Of a stretch of 6,683 nt of DNA, positions 1 to 5,960 are shown piece after piece. Below the pieces are notes generated by a model. That model worked only from the letters and a program-made list of their open reading frames with translations. It did not search any database and was not told the origin of the DNA. Source of the stretch: Candidatus Neomarinimicrobium atlanticum (GTDB taxonomy: Bacteria; Fidelibacterota; Marinisomatia; Marinisomatales; Marinisomataceae); the NCBI GenBank assembly GCA_000402815.1, contig AQSA01000036.1:1-6683 (forward strand), given 5' to 3'. The position numbers and the translations under genes were made by a program. The stretch's first letter is position 1. Each line of letters starts with the position of its first letter.

Positions 1-290
1 TTAAAAAATTTGATATACCATTGGAGCTAGAAGGTACAGAGTTTACAAAAAATGTTTTAAGAGAAATTATAAAAATTCCTTACGGAAAAACAAAAAGCTA
101 TAAACATGTAGCAGAAAAGATTAAAAAACCGAAAGCCGCACGAGCAGTTGGAAGGGCTAGTGGAGCTAATCGTATTCCTATAATTATTCCTTGCCATAGA
201 GTAGTTGGTAGTAGCGGTGAATTAGTGGGTTACAGTGGAGGTGGAGGCCTTTTATTTAAGTCGTACTTACAACTTTTGGAGAAGAAATGA
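1..290 (+). CDS. Methylated-DNA--protein-cysteine methyltransferase (MGMT/Ogt family), 5' partial
   Basis: This enzyme repairs O6-alkylguanine in DNA by moving the alkyl group to its own cysteine, a one-turnover suicide reaction in the cytoplasm. The frame is open to the left edge: codons from base 3 read KKFDIPLELEGTEF, a normal MGMT lead-in. The TTG at 21 is therefore an internal Leu and the true start lies outside the window. Numbering from that Leu, the helix-turn-helix region holds GKTKSY (22-27, with the DNA-contacting Tyr27). The arginine finger is Arg41 in AARAVGRA, the asparagine hinge is Asn50, the active site is PCHRV with Cys58 (codon 192-194), and the C-terminal Glu87 completes the usual network. 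A Gly-rich run (GYSGGGG) is slightly longer than in the human enzyme. With the N-terminus missing, a stand-alone Ogt cannot be told from the C-terminal domain of an Ada-like fusion. The stop overlaps the next start (ATGA), implying co-translation with the hydrolase. Confidence 0.93.
   Translation, partial: KKFDIPLELEGTEFTKNVLREIIKIPYGKTKSYKHVAEKIKKPKAARAVGRASGANRIPIIIPCHRVVGSSGELVGYSGGGGLLFKSYLQLLEKK
278..281 (+). promoter_or_regulatory. Shine-Dalgarno GGAG for the secreted hydrolase
   Basis: GGAG lies 5 nt before the ATG at 287, inside the last codons of the methyltransferase gene. It fixes the hydrolase start and, with the 4-nt ATGA overlap, supports translational coupling. Confidence 0.7.
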
Positions 291-1282
291 GATTTTATAA
301 ATATACTATTGCCATAATATTATTTTCTTTATTGAACTCACAAGACTTAACATGGAATCAAGAAATCGTTACTTTTGAAAGTGCAAATCCCTTCTCATTT
401 GAAGAAATTATTACAAACTTAGATAATGAACCAATTCAACAGGTTTCGGGTATACTAACATTACCAGAAGATTTTAATCCAAGTATTAAATATCCTTTAA
501 TTATAGGAGTAGCAGGGAGTTTGAACTGGGGTCCTCATCATTTAAAATATTTGAAAATGTTTCAAGAAATGGGCTTTGCAACATTCCAATTACAAAGTTT
601 TGATAGTCGCGATGTTGATTCAACAGTAGGTAGTCAAGTGGAAGTAACCACTGCCATGGTTATTTTGGATAGTTATCGAGCCTTAGAAACACTTAGCTCT
701 CATCCAAATATTAATACTGACCGTGCAGGAATTACAGGATGGAGTCTTGGTGGAGCTGTTTCTCTTTACGCTGCATGGCTACCATTGATTAATGCAATTA
801 ATGATGGAGAATTTATGTTTGCTGCACATTTACCTGTTTATCCAGGATGTATGGCATATCCATATCCAAGCAAAAATATGAAATTTAGTATTGCTCCTGT
901 TCACATACTTATTGGAGATCTAGATGACTGGGTTCCTGCAGCAGCATGTACCGAACTGATAGATAAGGTTCATGCAAGCGGATTACCTCATAATATTGAT
1001 ATTACGATTTATGAAAATGCTCATCATTCATTTGATCGAGTATCAGAAGTTACGGTGAATAAAGAGGGTTATACATTAGGTGACTGTCGTTTTCCAATGA
1101 ATGAAGAAGGAACGCTTTGGTTGAGTGAGTATTGGAATATTCCAATTAATACACCTTTGAGACAAAAAATAGCATTATTGACTTGCGCTGGAAGAGGGCC
1201 GAGTATGGGTGGAAATAATGAAGCTAGAGAAAAATCCTTTAAGTTTTCTGCAGAATTTTTTATAAAGCATCTTAAGAATTAG
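287..1282 (+). CDS. Secreted dienelactone-hydrolase-like alpha/beta hydrolase
   Basis: A 331-residue predicted exported hydrolase. Residues 1-19 form a signal peptide (basic MRFYK, hydrophobic core, ending LLNSQ). The alpha/beta hydrolase core follows, with the nucleophile elbow GWSLGG (Ser153), the acid in GDLDDWVP (most likely Asp213) and the base in ENAHHSF (most likely His247). This triad order and spacing match the dienelactone hydrolase family. The oxyanion-side strand LIIGVAGS (71-78) and the extension after the His (LGDC at 265-267, then ALLTCAGRG near 300 and a GG-containing helix) are typical of its secreted members. Cys267 and Cys300 could form a disulfide (inference). The substrate cannot be read from sequence: an ester, lactone or peptide bond is possible. 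The start is set by GGAG 5 nt upstream and the ATGA overlap. No GC-rich terminator hairpin follows, so transcription may continue into the lipoprotein gene. Confidence 0.9.
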   Translation: MRFYKYTIAIILFSLLNSQDLTWNQEIVTFESANPFSFEEIITNLDNEPIQQVSGILTLPEDFNPSIKYPLIIGVAGSLNWGPHHLKYLKMFQEMGFATFQLQSFDSRDVDSTVGSQVEVTTAMVILDSYRALETLSSHPNINTDRAGITGWSLGGAVSLYAAWLPLINAINDGEFMFAAHLPVYPGCMAYPYPSKNMKFSIAPVHILIGDLDDWVPAAACTELIDKVHASGLPHNIDITIYENAHHSFDRVSEVTVNKEGYTLGDCRFPMNEEGTLWLSEYWNIPINTPLRQKIALLTCAGRGPSMGGNNEAREKSFKFSAEFFIKHLKN

Positions 1283-1298
1283 ATTTTTAATATTAATA

Positions 1299-1330
1299 TT
1301 GATTTAAATATCTAAAAATACATACCTTTA
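1299..1330 (+). promoter_or_regulatory. Possible promoter for the lipoprotein operon (weak)
   Basis: The 54-nt gap before the ATG at 1337 is very AT-rich and holds no Shine-Dalgarno sequence. TACCTTTA at 1323-1330 resembles the Bacteroidota -7 element TAnnTTTG except for the last base. A TTG lies at 1299-1301, 21 nt before it. If used, the transcript would start at or very near the ATG and be almost leaderless. AT-rich sequence makes chance matches common, so this is a candidate only. Confidence 0.2.
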
Positions 1331-1336
1331 TATTGT

Positions 1337-4270
1337 ATGCAAAAATACGCTATAGCCCTAAGTGTTTTATTTCTATGGGCTTGTGGTGGTGGTGGTGGTG
1401 GATCGTCTCCTACAGAACCCCAAGAACCTGCACCTTCTTCAAATTTTACAGCTACACCTACATCAGGTTTTCAACCATTAGATGTTGTATTTACTAGTAC
1501 TTCTTCAGGAGTAATCACTTCATATGCTTGGAATGTAGATGCCGATACATCAATTGAAAGTACTGCTTCAACACATACGCATACATACACAGATGTAGGA
1601 ACATATTCTGTAACATTAACAGTAACGGGACCTGGGGGTAGCAATACCAAAACGGTAACAGATATGATTACCGTAAATTCTGCTGCACCAACCCCTACAA
1701 CAAATACTTCACAAACAGTACAAGAAGACGGCACAACAACAATTTCTCTTACTGCCACTGACCCAAACGGACAAGCAATTACTTTTGCTATTTCGACCGA
1801 TCCTACCAATGGAACAGCAACTTTAAGTGGAGTAGATATTACTTATACACCAAATGCAAATTTTTATGGTTCAGACAGTTTTGCTTATACTGCGTCTAAC
1901 GGAACATATACCTCTGAACCGACTACTATTACTATTACAGTTTCGGGGGAAGATGATGGAGATCCTACAACCAACGATGTGAGTGCAACCACAGATGAAG
2001 ATACAGCGGTTACAGTTGATTTGGATGCCACCGAAATTGATGGAGAAAACTATTCCTTTACTATTATATCTCAACCATCCAATGGAACGCTTGGCTCTAT
2101 TAGTGGTAACCAAGTAGATTATACTCCAAATCAAGATTGGAATGGTACAGACACCTTTACATTTGAAGCAACAGACGATCGAACAGCTAGAACTAATGTA
2201 GCTACTGCGACTATTACTATAGCGGCGGTGAATGATGCACCAATCGCCAACGATGTCAGCGGATCTACCAATGAAAATAGAATGATTCAATTAGATGTGA
2301 CACTTGATGCCACTGATGTGGATGGTGACGATTTAACCTACACCATAGTAGGTACTAATAACGGATCTATAACTATTAGTGGATCTACAGCAACATATAC
2401 TCCAAATCAAGATTGGAATGGTACAGACACTTTTACATATAAGGCAAACGATGGTACCGTTGATAGCAATACAGCAACGGCAACAATTACAGTAGGTGCA
2501 GTTAACGATGCTCCTATTGCTACGGATGTGAATATCTCAACTGCTGAAGATACAGCAGCTAGTACAACGTTAGCCGCTACCGATATTGATGGTGATGTTT
2601 TAACATATATTATCGTATCTAACCCATCCAATGGATCGCTTGGTAGTGTGAATGGCGCAGATGTGACTTATACTCCTACTGCTAACTGGAACGGTACTGA
2701 TACGTTCACATTTAAAAGTAATGATGGCACTGTTGATAGTAATATTGCTACCGTTACTGTAACGGTCGCTACAGTGAATGATGCACCAGTGGCCAATGAT
2801 GTGACCGCTTCCATGGATGAAAATAAAATCGCAGGACGTTATCAACCTGTCACCATTACCTTAGATGCCACAGACGTAGAAGGGGATGCCTTAACCTATT
2901 TTAAACAAAGCGATCCAACCAATGGAACCTTAGGTAGTATCACCAATAACCAAGTGGTGTATACTCCCACCCAAGACTTTAATGGGGAAGATACCTTTAT
3001 TTATAAAGCGACCGATGGAAGCGCAGATAGTAATGGCGCAACGGTGACTATCACTATCAATAGCGTCAATGATGCACCAGTTACCACTAATCAATCGGCT
3101 GCTACTAATGAAGACACGGCAGTAGATATTACCTTAACATCTACGGATGTTGATGGTGATACTATTATTTACTCCATCGTTAGTGATGTAAGCAATGGAA
3201 CCACAAGCTTAAGTGGAGCTACAGTAACTTATACCCCAACGGCTAACTGGAATGGAAGCGATACATTTACGTTCAAGGCGAATGATGGAACTGTTGATAG
3301 TAATACTGCGACTCTAACAATTACAGTAGCAGCAGTGAATGATGCACCTGCTACAACAAATGTTTCTACAACAACTGCTTATGAAACTGCCACTAATATC
3401 ACTTTAAGTGGAACAGATATAGATGGCGATACATTAACTTATAGTATTGTAAGCGATGTTTCCAACGGATCAACAAGTTTAAGTGGCAGTACTGTATCTT
3501 ATACCCCAAATAGTACCTGGAGTGGAACAGACACATTTACCTATAAAGCTAATGATGGAACAGCGGATAGTAACACAGCGACTGTCACTATTACAGTAAA
3601 CACTGATGATGCTCCAGCAGCAGCATTTACTGCAGACGAAACAAGTGGATATGCACCGCAAAGAGTTGTATTTACTAATGCTTCTAGCAATAGTGAATCT
3701 TATACTTGGGATTTTGGAGATGGAAATACAAGTACAGATCAAAATCCGAAGCACACGTATACGTCAGCTGGAACATTTACAGTTACTTTAACAGCTACAG
3801 GATCGGGTGGTTCTGACTCCAAAACAGCAACAATTACAGTTAGTGCTGTACCAAATTCATCATTAACTATTGATCCAAAATATATTATAAATAAATCAAC
3901 CAGTTCAATTGAGATTAAGGTCAAACAAGTAACTAATCTAACTTCTGCTCAATTGGTATTAAACATTCCAACTGGTATGACAGTTAATTCAGTAGCATCT
4001 GGTGCATTTTTAAAAGGAAATACGGACCCATTAATGATTACAACAGACAATACGTCTAGCAATGGGACATATTCTATATCCATTACATCTCTGTCATCTG
4101 ACTTGCAATCAGCGTCTGGCGATGGAACATTAGCAACGGTAACTTTTACAAACAGTAGTACAGCTTCTAGTAATGTTACATTTGATACAAGTAACACAAA
4201 ATTTTTAGACAACAATGGAAATACCATAACAGTCAATCAAACAATCGGTGTATTTTTGGTAACGGAGTAA
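1337..4270 (+). CDS. Surface lipoprotein: PKD - seven tandem-95/cadherin-like repeats - PKD - cohesin-like C-terminus
   Basis: A 977-residue predicted lipoprotein. The signal peptide ends in the lipobox LWAC (Cys16), followed by six glycines and a Pro/Ser-rich tether. There is no Asp at +2, which suits outer-membrane sorting. A degenerate PKD domain (about 36-115, WNVDAD in place of WDFGDG) precedes seven repeats of 89-97 residues (about 118-759). These share the pattern ATDxDGDxLTY...NGT...YTPxxxWNGTDTFTYKANDGT...TATxTITVxxVNDAP. Acidic DxDGD turns suggest Ca2+ binding, as in cadherin-like folds. A canonical PKD domain follows (about 760-836, WDFGDG at 791-796). The C-terminus (about 842-977) resembles a cohesin or carbohydrate-binding beta-sandwich: SAQLVLNIPTGMTV, then DGTLATVTF, then KFLDNNGNTI. 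The likely role is adhesion, or acting as a scaffold or stalk that displays the C-terminal domain. No catalytic motif was seen. The start has no Shine-Dalgarno site but gives a perfect lipoprotein signal. The gene is probably co-transcribed with the Asp-box gene 4 nt downstream. Confidence 0.88.
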   Translation: MQKYAIALSVLFLWACGGGGGGSSPTEPQEPAPSSNFTATPTSGFQPLDVVFTSTSSGVITSYAWNVDADTSIESTASTHTHTYTDVGTYSVTLTVTGPGGSNTKTVTDMITVNSAAPTPTTNTSQTVQEDGTTTISLTATDPNGQAITFAISTDPTNGTATLSGVDITYTPNANFYGSDSFAYTASNGTYTSEPTTITITVSGEDDGDPTTNDVSATTDEDTAVTVDLDATEIDGENYSFTIISQPSNGTLGSISGNQVDYTPNQDWNGTDTFTFEATDDRTARTNVATATITIAAVNDAPIANDVSGSTNENRMIQLDVTLDATDVDGDDLTYTIVGTNNGSITISGSTATYTPNQDWNGTDTFTYKANDGTVDSNTATATITVGAVNDAPIATDVNISTAEDTAASTTLAATDIDGDVLTYIIVSNPSNGSLGSVNGADVTYTPTANWNGTDTFTFKSNDGTVDSNIATVTVTVATVNDAPVANDVTASMDENKIAGRYQPVTITLDATDVEGDALTYFKQSDPTNGTLGSITNNQVVYTPTQDFNGEDTFIYKATDGSADSNGATVTITINSVNDAPVTTNQSAATNEDTAVDITLTSTDVDGDTIIYSIVSDVSNGTTSLSGATVTYTPTANWNGSDTFTFKANDGTVDSNTATLTITVAAVNDAPATTNVSTTTAYETATNITLSGTDIDGDTLTYSIVSDVSNGSTSLSGSTVSYTPNSTWSGTDTFTYKANDGTADSNTATVTITVNTDDAPAAAFTADETSGYAPQRVVFTNASSNSESYTWDFGDGNTSTDQNPKHTYTSAGTFTVTLTATGSGGSDSKTATITVSAVPNSSLTIDPKYIINKSTSSIEIKVKQVTNLTSAQLVLNIPTGMTVNSVASGAFLKGNTDPLMITTDNTSSNGTYSISITSLSSDLQSASGDGTLATVTFTNSSTASSNVTFDTSNTKFLDNNGNTITVNQTIGVFLVTE
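2120..2154 (+). repeat. 35-nt exact direct repeat, copy 1 (unit 2)
   Basis: The 35 bases here are repeated exactly at 2396-2430, 276 nt downstream. They encode the YTPNQDWNGTDT part of units 2 and 3. Identity over 35 nt without a synonymous change points to recent duplication or gene conversion and could mediate loss or gain of one repeat unit. Confidence 0.85.
2396..2430 (+). repeat. 35-nt exact direct repeat, copy 2 (unit 3)
   Basis: Second copy of the 35-nt sequence at 2120-2154. The sequence diverges by one base immediately after it (ctttac in copy 1, ttttac in copy 2) and then differs more between the two units. Confidence 0.85.
4264..4267 (+). promoter_or_regulatory. Shine-Dalgarno GGAG for the Asp-box protein
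   Basis: GGAG sits at the end of the lipoprotein coding sequence, 7 nt before the ATG at 4275. It favours that start over the Met codon at 4299, which gives a tidier signal peptide but has no ribosome site of its own. The arrangement implies one transcript for both surface genes. Confidence 0.6.
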
Positions 4271-4274
4271 CGAC

Positions 4275-5147
4275 ATGATAAAGATCAATGAACAAACAAT
4301 GAAGAATTATTTATTTACAGTGCTTTTATTAGTAACTGTCGCTGCGATTTCTAATGCATTTTATAATGATATGCAAAGAGATAATAATGAAAAAATGATG
4401 CTTGAGCATTTTAAGAAACAAGATATTATTTCTCATGGAAAGTCTCCTGAAGAAAAGAATCTTATGGACTATATGATGCTTAGAGATCCAGACACTAACC
4501 TTGTTCCATTTGAGAGACTCTTTGATGCAGAAGAGCAAGCCAAGGAATCACGAAAATTATATCCTAGATTATCTTCTGCTTTAAATTGGGAGTCTATTGG
4601 TCCAACTACGAGTGGTGGAAGAACTCGTGGAATTATGATGGATCCAAATGATTTAAATGGTAAAGGAATGTGGCTAGGAAGTGTATCGGGTGGTTTGTGG
4701 TATATTGATGATGTTTTCGCAGATTCTTATACTATTTCTAGAGTTGATAGTGATTGGTCAAATATTAGTGTTACTTCTCTTACTTACGATCCTAATGATA
4801 CTAATATTTTATATGCTGGAAGTGGTGAAAGAGTAGGACATGGCTATCCTGGTGTTGGTATTTGGAAATCAGTAGATGCTGGACAATCATGGACTTTGTT
4901 ACCTTCTCCAGCTACAGATTTTGACTATGTAGAAGATGTTGTAGTAAGAAACGAGAATGGTATTAGCGCCCTTTATGCAAGTATTGAAATGAATAGTTTT
5001 GGACCTAGCTCAACGTCATCTAATGTTTGTTTTTCACCATTAAAGACCATAAATCCAAGTATAAAGGCTACTATAAATGCTATTATTGTATCTTTTGTTA
5101 ATTTCATTTTTTTTAACTCTCTTTCCTTCTTTTATTTCTCAAAGTAG
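4275..5147 (+). CDS. Secreted Asp-box/BNR (sialidase- or VPS10-like propeller) protein, truncated with an aberrant 3' tail
   Basis: The N-terminal part of an exported beta-propeller-type protein. A hydrophobic signal segment (about 12-28, ending ISNAF) is followed by a charged, possibly helical pro-region (30-100). The family signature comes next: NWESIGPTTSGGRTRG (104-119), MWLGSVSGGLWY (132-143), TSLTYDPNDTNILYAGSGE (167-185) and an Asp box SVDAGQSW (199-206). Such proteins usually run to many hundreds of residues with several Asp boxes and often a C-terminal sorting domain. This one stops at 290. Residues from about 251 (base 5025) no longer look like the family. They are Ile/Phe/Ser-rich and are the antisense of a minus-strand ORF and its ribosome site. 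I therefore read it as a gene broken near 4980-5035, not as a natural short protein. The function of such propellers is mostly unknown; binding or hydrolysis at the cell surface is plausible. The start is supported by GGAG at 4264. Confidence 0.75.
   Translation: MIKINEQTMKNYLFTVLLLVTVAAISNAFYNDMQRDNNEKMMLEHFKKQDIISHGKSPEEKNLMDYMMLRDPDTNLVPFERLFDAEEQAKESRKLYPRLSSALNWESIGPTTSGGRTRGIMMDPNDLNGKGMWLGSVSGGLWYIDDVFADSYTISRVDSDWSNISVTSLTYDPNDTNILYAGSGERVGHGYPGVGIWKSVDAGQSWTLLPSPATDFDYVEDVVVRNENGISALYASIEMNSFGPSSTSSNVCFSPLKTINPSIKATINAIIVSFVNFIFFNSLSFFYFSK
4973..5107 (-). CDS. Start of a small membrane-anchored protein, probably 3'-truncated at the junction
   Basis: A minus-strand ORF of 44 codons from ATG 5107-5105 to TAA 4975-4973. 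It begins MKLTKDT and is followed by one hydrophobic span (about residues 8-22, IIAFIVAFILGFMVF) and a polar stretch (NGEKQTLDDVELGPK). This looks like a signal anchor or single transmembrane segment with a soluble domain beginning. Purine-rich sequence with GGAAAG and GAGAG lies 9-18 nt before the ATG. It lies downstream of the tRNA on the same strand, so it could share that transcript. The last 10-15 codons are antisense to recognisable Asp-box gene sequence, so the ORF's true continuation is probably lost at the junction. It is not an identified family. The alternative is that it is spurious. Confidence 0.42.
   Translation of the reverse strand: MKLTKDTIIAFIVAFILGFMVFNGEKQTLDDVELGPKLFISILA
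4980..5035. other. Rearrangement or chimera junction between two convergent gene 5' fragments
   Basis: Left of this interval the plus strand codes for an Asp-box propeller protein. Right of it the minus strand codes for the start of an unrelated membrane-anchored protein with its own leader. Neither gene has its 3' part. No plus frame after 5035 resumes the Asp-box family, so a simple frameshift does not explain it. No terminal inverted repeat or target duplication is evident. The exact breakpoint cannot be fixed because both reading frames stay open through the interval. Confidence 0.6.
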
Positions 5148-5198
5148 TACCAAACATTTTAATAAAAATTTTTTAGCAATACACTAGTAAATATTAAG

Positions 5199-5271
5199 TG
5201 GAGCTGACAGGGATTGAACCTGCGACCTCATGAATGCCATCCACGCGCTCTACCAACTGAGCTACAGCCCC
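5199..5271 (-). tRNA. tRNA-Ala (anticodon GGC)
   Basis: A complete 73-nt cloverleaf on the minus strand. The acceptor arm is GGGGCTG paired with CAGCTCC, including the G3:U70 wobble that marks alanine tRNAs, with discriminator A73. The D arm is GCTC/GAGC with AGTTGGTA. The anticodon stem is CGTGG/TCATG (two G:U pairs) around loop ATGGCAT, anticodon GGC at 5236-5238. The T arm is GCAGG/CCTGT with loop TTCAATC. The 3' CCA is not encoded. It begins 3 nt after the transaldolase stop codon, so it is most likely cut out of a shared mRNA. Confidence 0.97.
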
Positions 5272-5274
5272 AAA

Positions 5275-5934
5275 TTATTTATGATTTACTAGTTTCCAGT
5301 CTTTATCGAACTGATCAATCCCTTGATCGGTTAAATCGTGTTTATACATTTCTTTCAAAATAGATGGTGGAAGTGTTACTATATCAGTACCTGCTATAAA
5401 AGCGTTTGTGACATGATCAGTAGTTCGAATGGATGCAGCAAGAATTTCGGGCGGATGCCCAATGTTACTTCTATCATAGATAGTTCGAATAGATTCTATT
5501 AATCCAATACCACTTAAATCATTATCTTCGCAACGACCTACAAAAGGTGATACATACTTTGCACCAGCTTTGGCACATAAAATTGCTTGAGTAACAGAAA
5601 AAATAAGAGTCACATTTACTGGAATGTCTTTATCCGATAGAAATTTACATGCCTTTAAACCTTGCTCAGTGCATGGTACTTTAATAGTGATATTAGAACT
5701 AATTGAATAGTATTGTTTTGCTTGAGATATCATTTCTTCAGCTGTATCAGCAACTACTTCAGCACTAATACTTGAATCATCAGGAAATAACGCTGAAATA
5801 TCTTTGATAACATCAACAGGGTCTCTTTCTGCTTGCATCATTAAAGTTGGATTAGTAGTCACGCCATCTATAAGACCTAATTCACAGTGCTTACTAATGA
5901 CATCCACTTCTGAAGTATCTAAAAATATTTTCAT
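5275..5934 (-). CDS. tal: Transaldolase, TalC/FSA-type short family
   Basis: A 219-residue class I aldolase-fold enzyme, the normal length for the short transaldolase / fructose-6-phosphate aldolase group (E. coli FSA is 220). It moves a dihydroxyacetone unit between sugar phosphates in the non-oxidative pentose phosphate pathway, in the cytoplasm. Visible motifs are FLDTSEV with Asp6, DGVTTNPTL (23-31), the Schiff-base lysine Lys85 in TIKVP, NVTLIFS (107-113), YVSPFVGR (127-134), ILAASIR (164-170) and AGTDIVTLP (181-189). Glu59 and Phe131 occupy the positions that are Gln59 and Tyr131 in E. coli FSA. Glu and Phe there are the transaldolase pattern, so I call transaldolase and not aldolase. 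No clear Shine-Dalgarno precedes the ATG, but the start matches the family exactly. The gene lies 36 nt beyond the terminator of the upstream gene and reads straight into tRNA-Ala. Confidence 0.95.
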   Translation of the reverse strand: MKIFLDTSEVDVISKHCELGLIDGVTTNPTLMMQAERDPVDVIKDISALFPDDSSISAEVVADTAEEMISQAKQYYSISSNITIKVPCTEQGLKACKFLSDKDIPVNVTLIFSVTQAILCAKAGAKYVSPFVGRCEDNDLSGIGLIESIRTIYDRSNIGHPPEILAASIRTTDHVTNAFIAGTDIVTLPPSILKEMYKHDLTDQGIDQFDKDWKLVNHK

Positions 5935-5960
5935 TATCGAACAATTTAATAAAAAATCCT

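Larger units (their letters stand above)
1688..3613 (+). repeat. Seven-unit tandem repeat array encoding tandem-95/cadherin-like domains
   Basis: Approximate units are 1688-1960, 1961-2239, 2240-2512, 2513-2785, 2786-3076, 3077-3346 and 3347-3613, in phase with the reading frame. Most inner units end in VNDA followed by P. The 14-mer gtgaatgatgcacc recurs exactly at 2228, 2774 and 3335. Units 6 and 7 share SIVSDVSNG and close neighbours, suggesting a recent duplication. Unit 1 is the most diverged. Unit 5 is longest because of an insert (KIAGRYQPV, about 497-505) and differs in codon choice. Confidence 0.88.

Noticed and set aside
1283..1320. Terminator after the hydrolase gene from the palindrome aatattaatatt
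   Set aside because: The stem would be entirely A:T and short, with no loop or U-tract geometry of an intrinsic terminator.
1688..3613. CRISPR or satellite-type array
   Set aside because: The periodicity is about 270-290 nt, in frame and protein-coding, with diverged units and no short palindromic repeats with unique spacers.
3606..3791. Plus-strand 61-codon ORF in another frame
   Set aside because: It overlaps the second PKD domain. Its Gln/Leu-rich product is a frame shadow of Ala/Thr codons.
1471..4236. Several antisense ORFs of 61-139 codons opposite the lipoprotein (for example 1871-2290, 2407-2631, 3479-3754, 3949-4236)
   Set aside because: They mirror the repetitive Thr/Asp/Gly codons of the tandem repeats, show no domain or ribosome site, and recur in the same phase from unit to unit.
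4329..4538. Minus-strand 69-codon ORF
   Set aside because: It lies antisense to the signal peptide and pro-region of the Asp-box protein, whose sense frame has clear homology further on. It shows no supporting motif.
5025..5147. A C-terminal transmembrane tail on the Asp-box protein (IVSFVNFIFFNSLSFFYF)
   Set aside because: The stretch is the complement of a purine-rich ribosome site and the hydrophobic start of a minus-strand ORF. Its hydrophobicity is better explained as antisense reading than as a real anchor.
4960..5150. Simple frameshift restoring the Asp-box protein downstream
   Set aside because: Neither other plus frame after 5035 gives Asp boxes or family motifs, and tRNA and minus-strand genes follow immediately.
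5199..5271. tRNA as an attachment site for an integrated element
   Set aside because: No integrase gene and no duplicated tRNA 3' end were seen on either side within the window.
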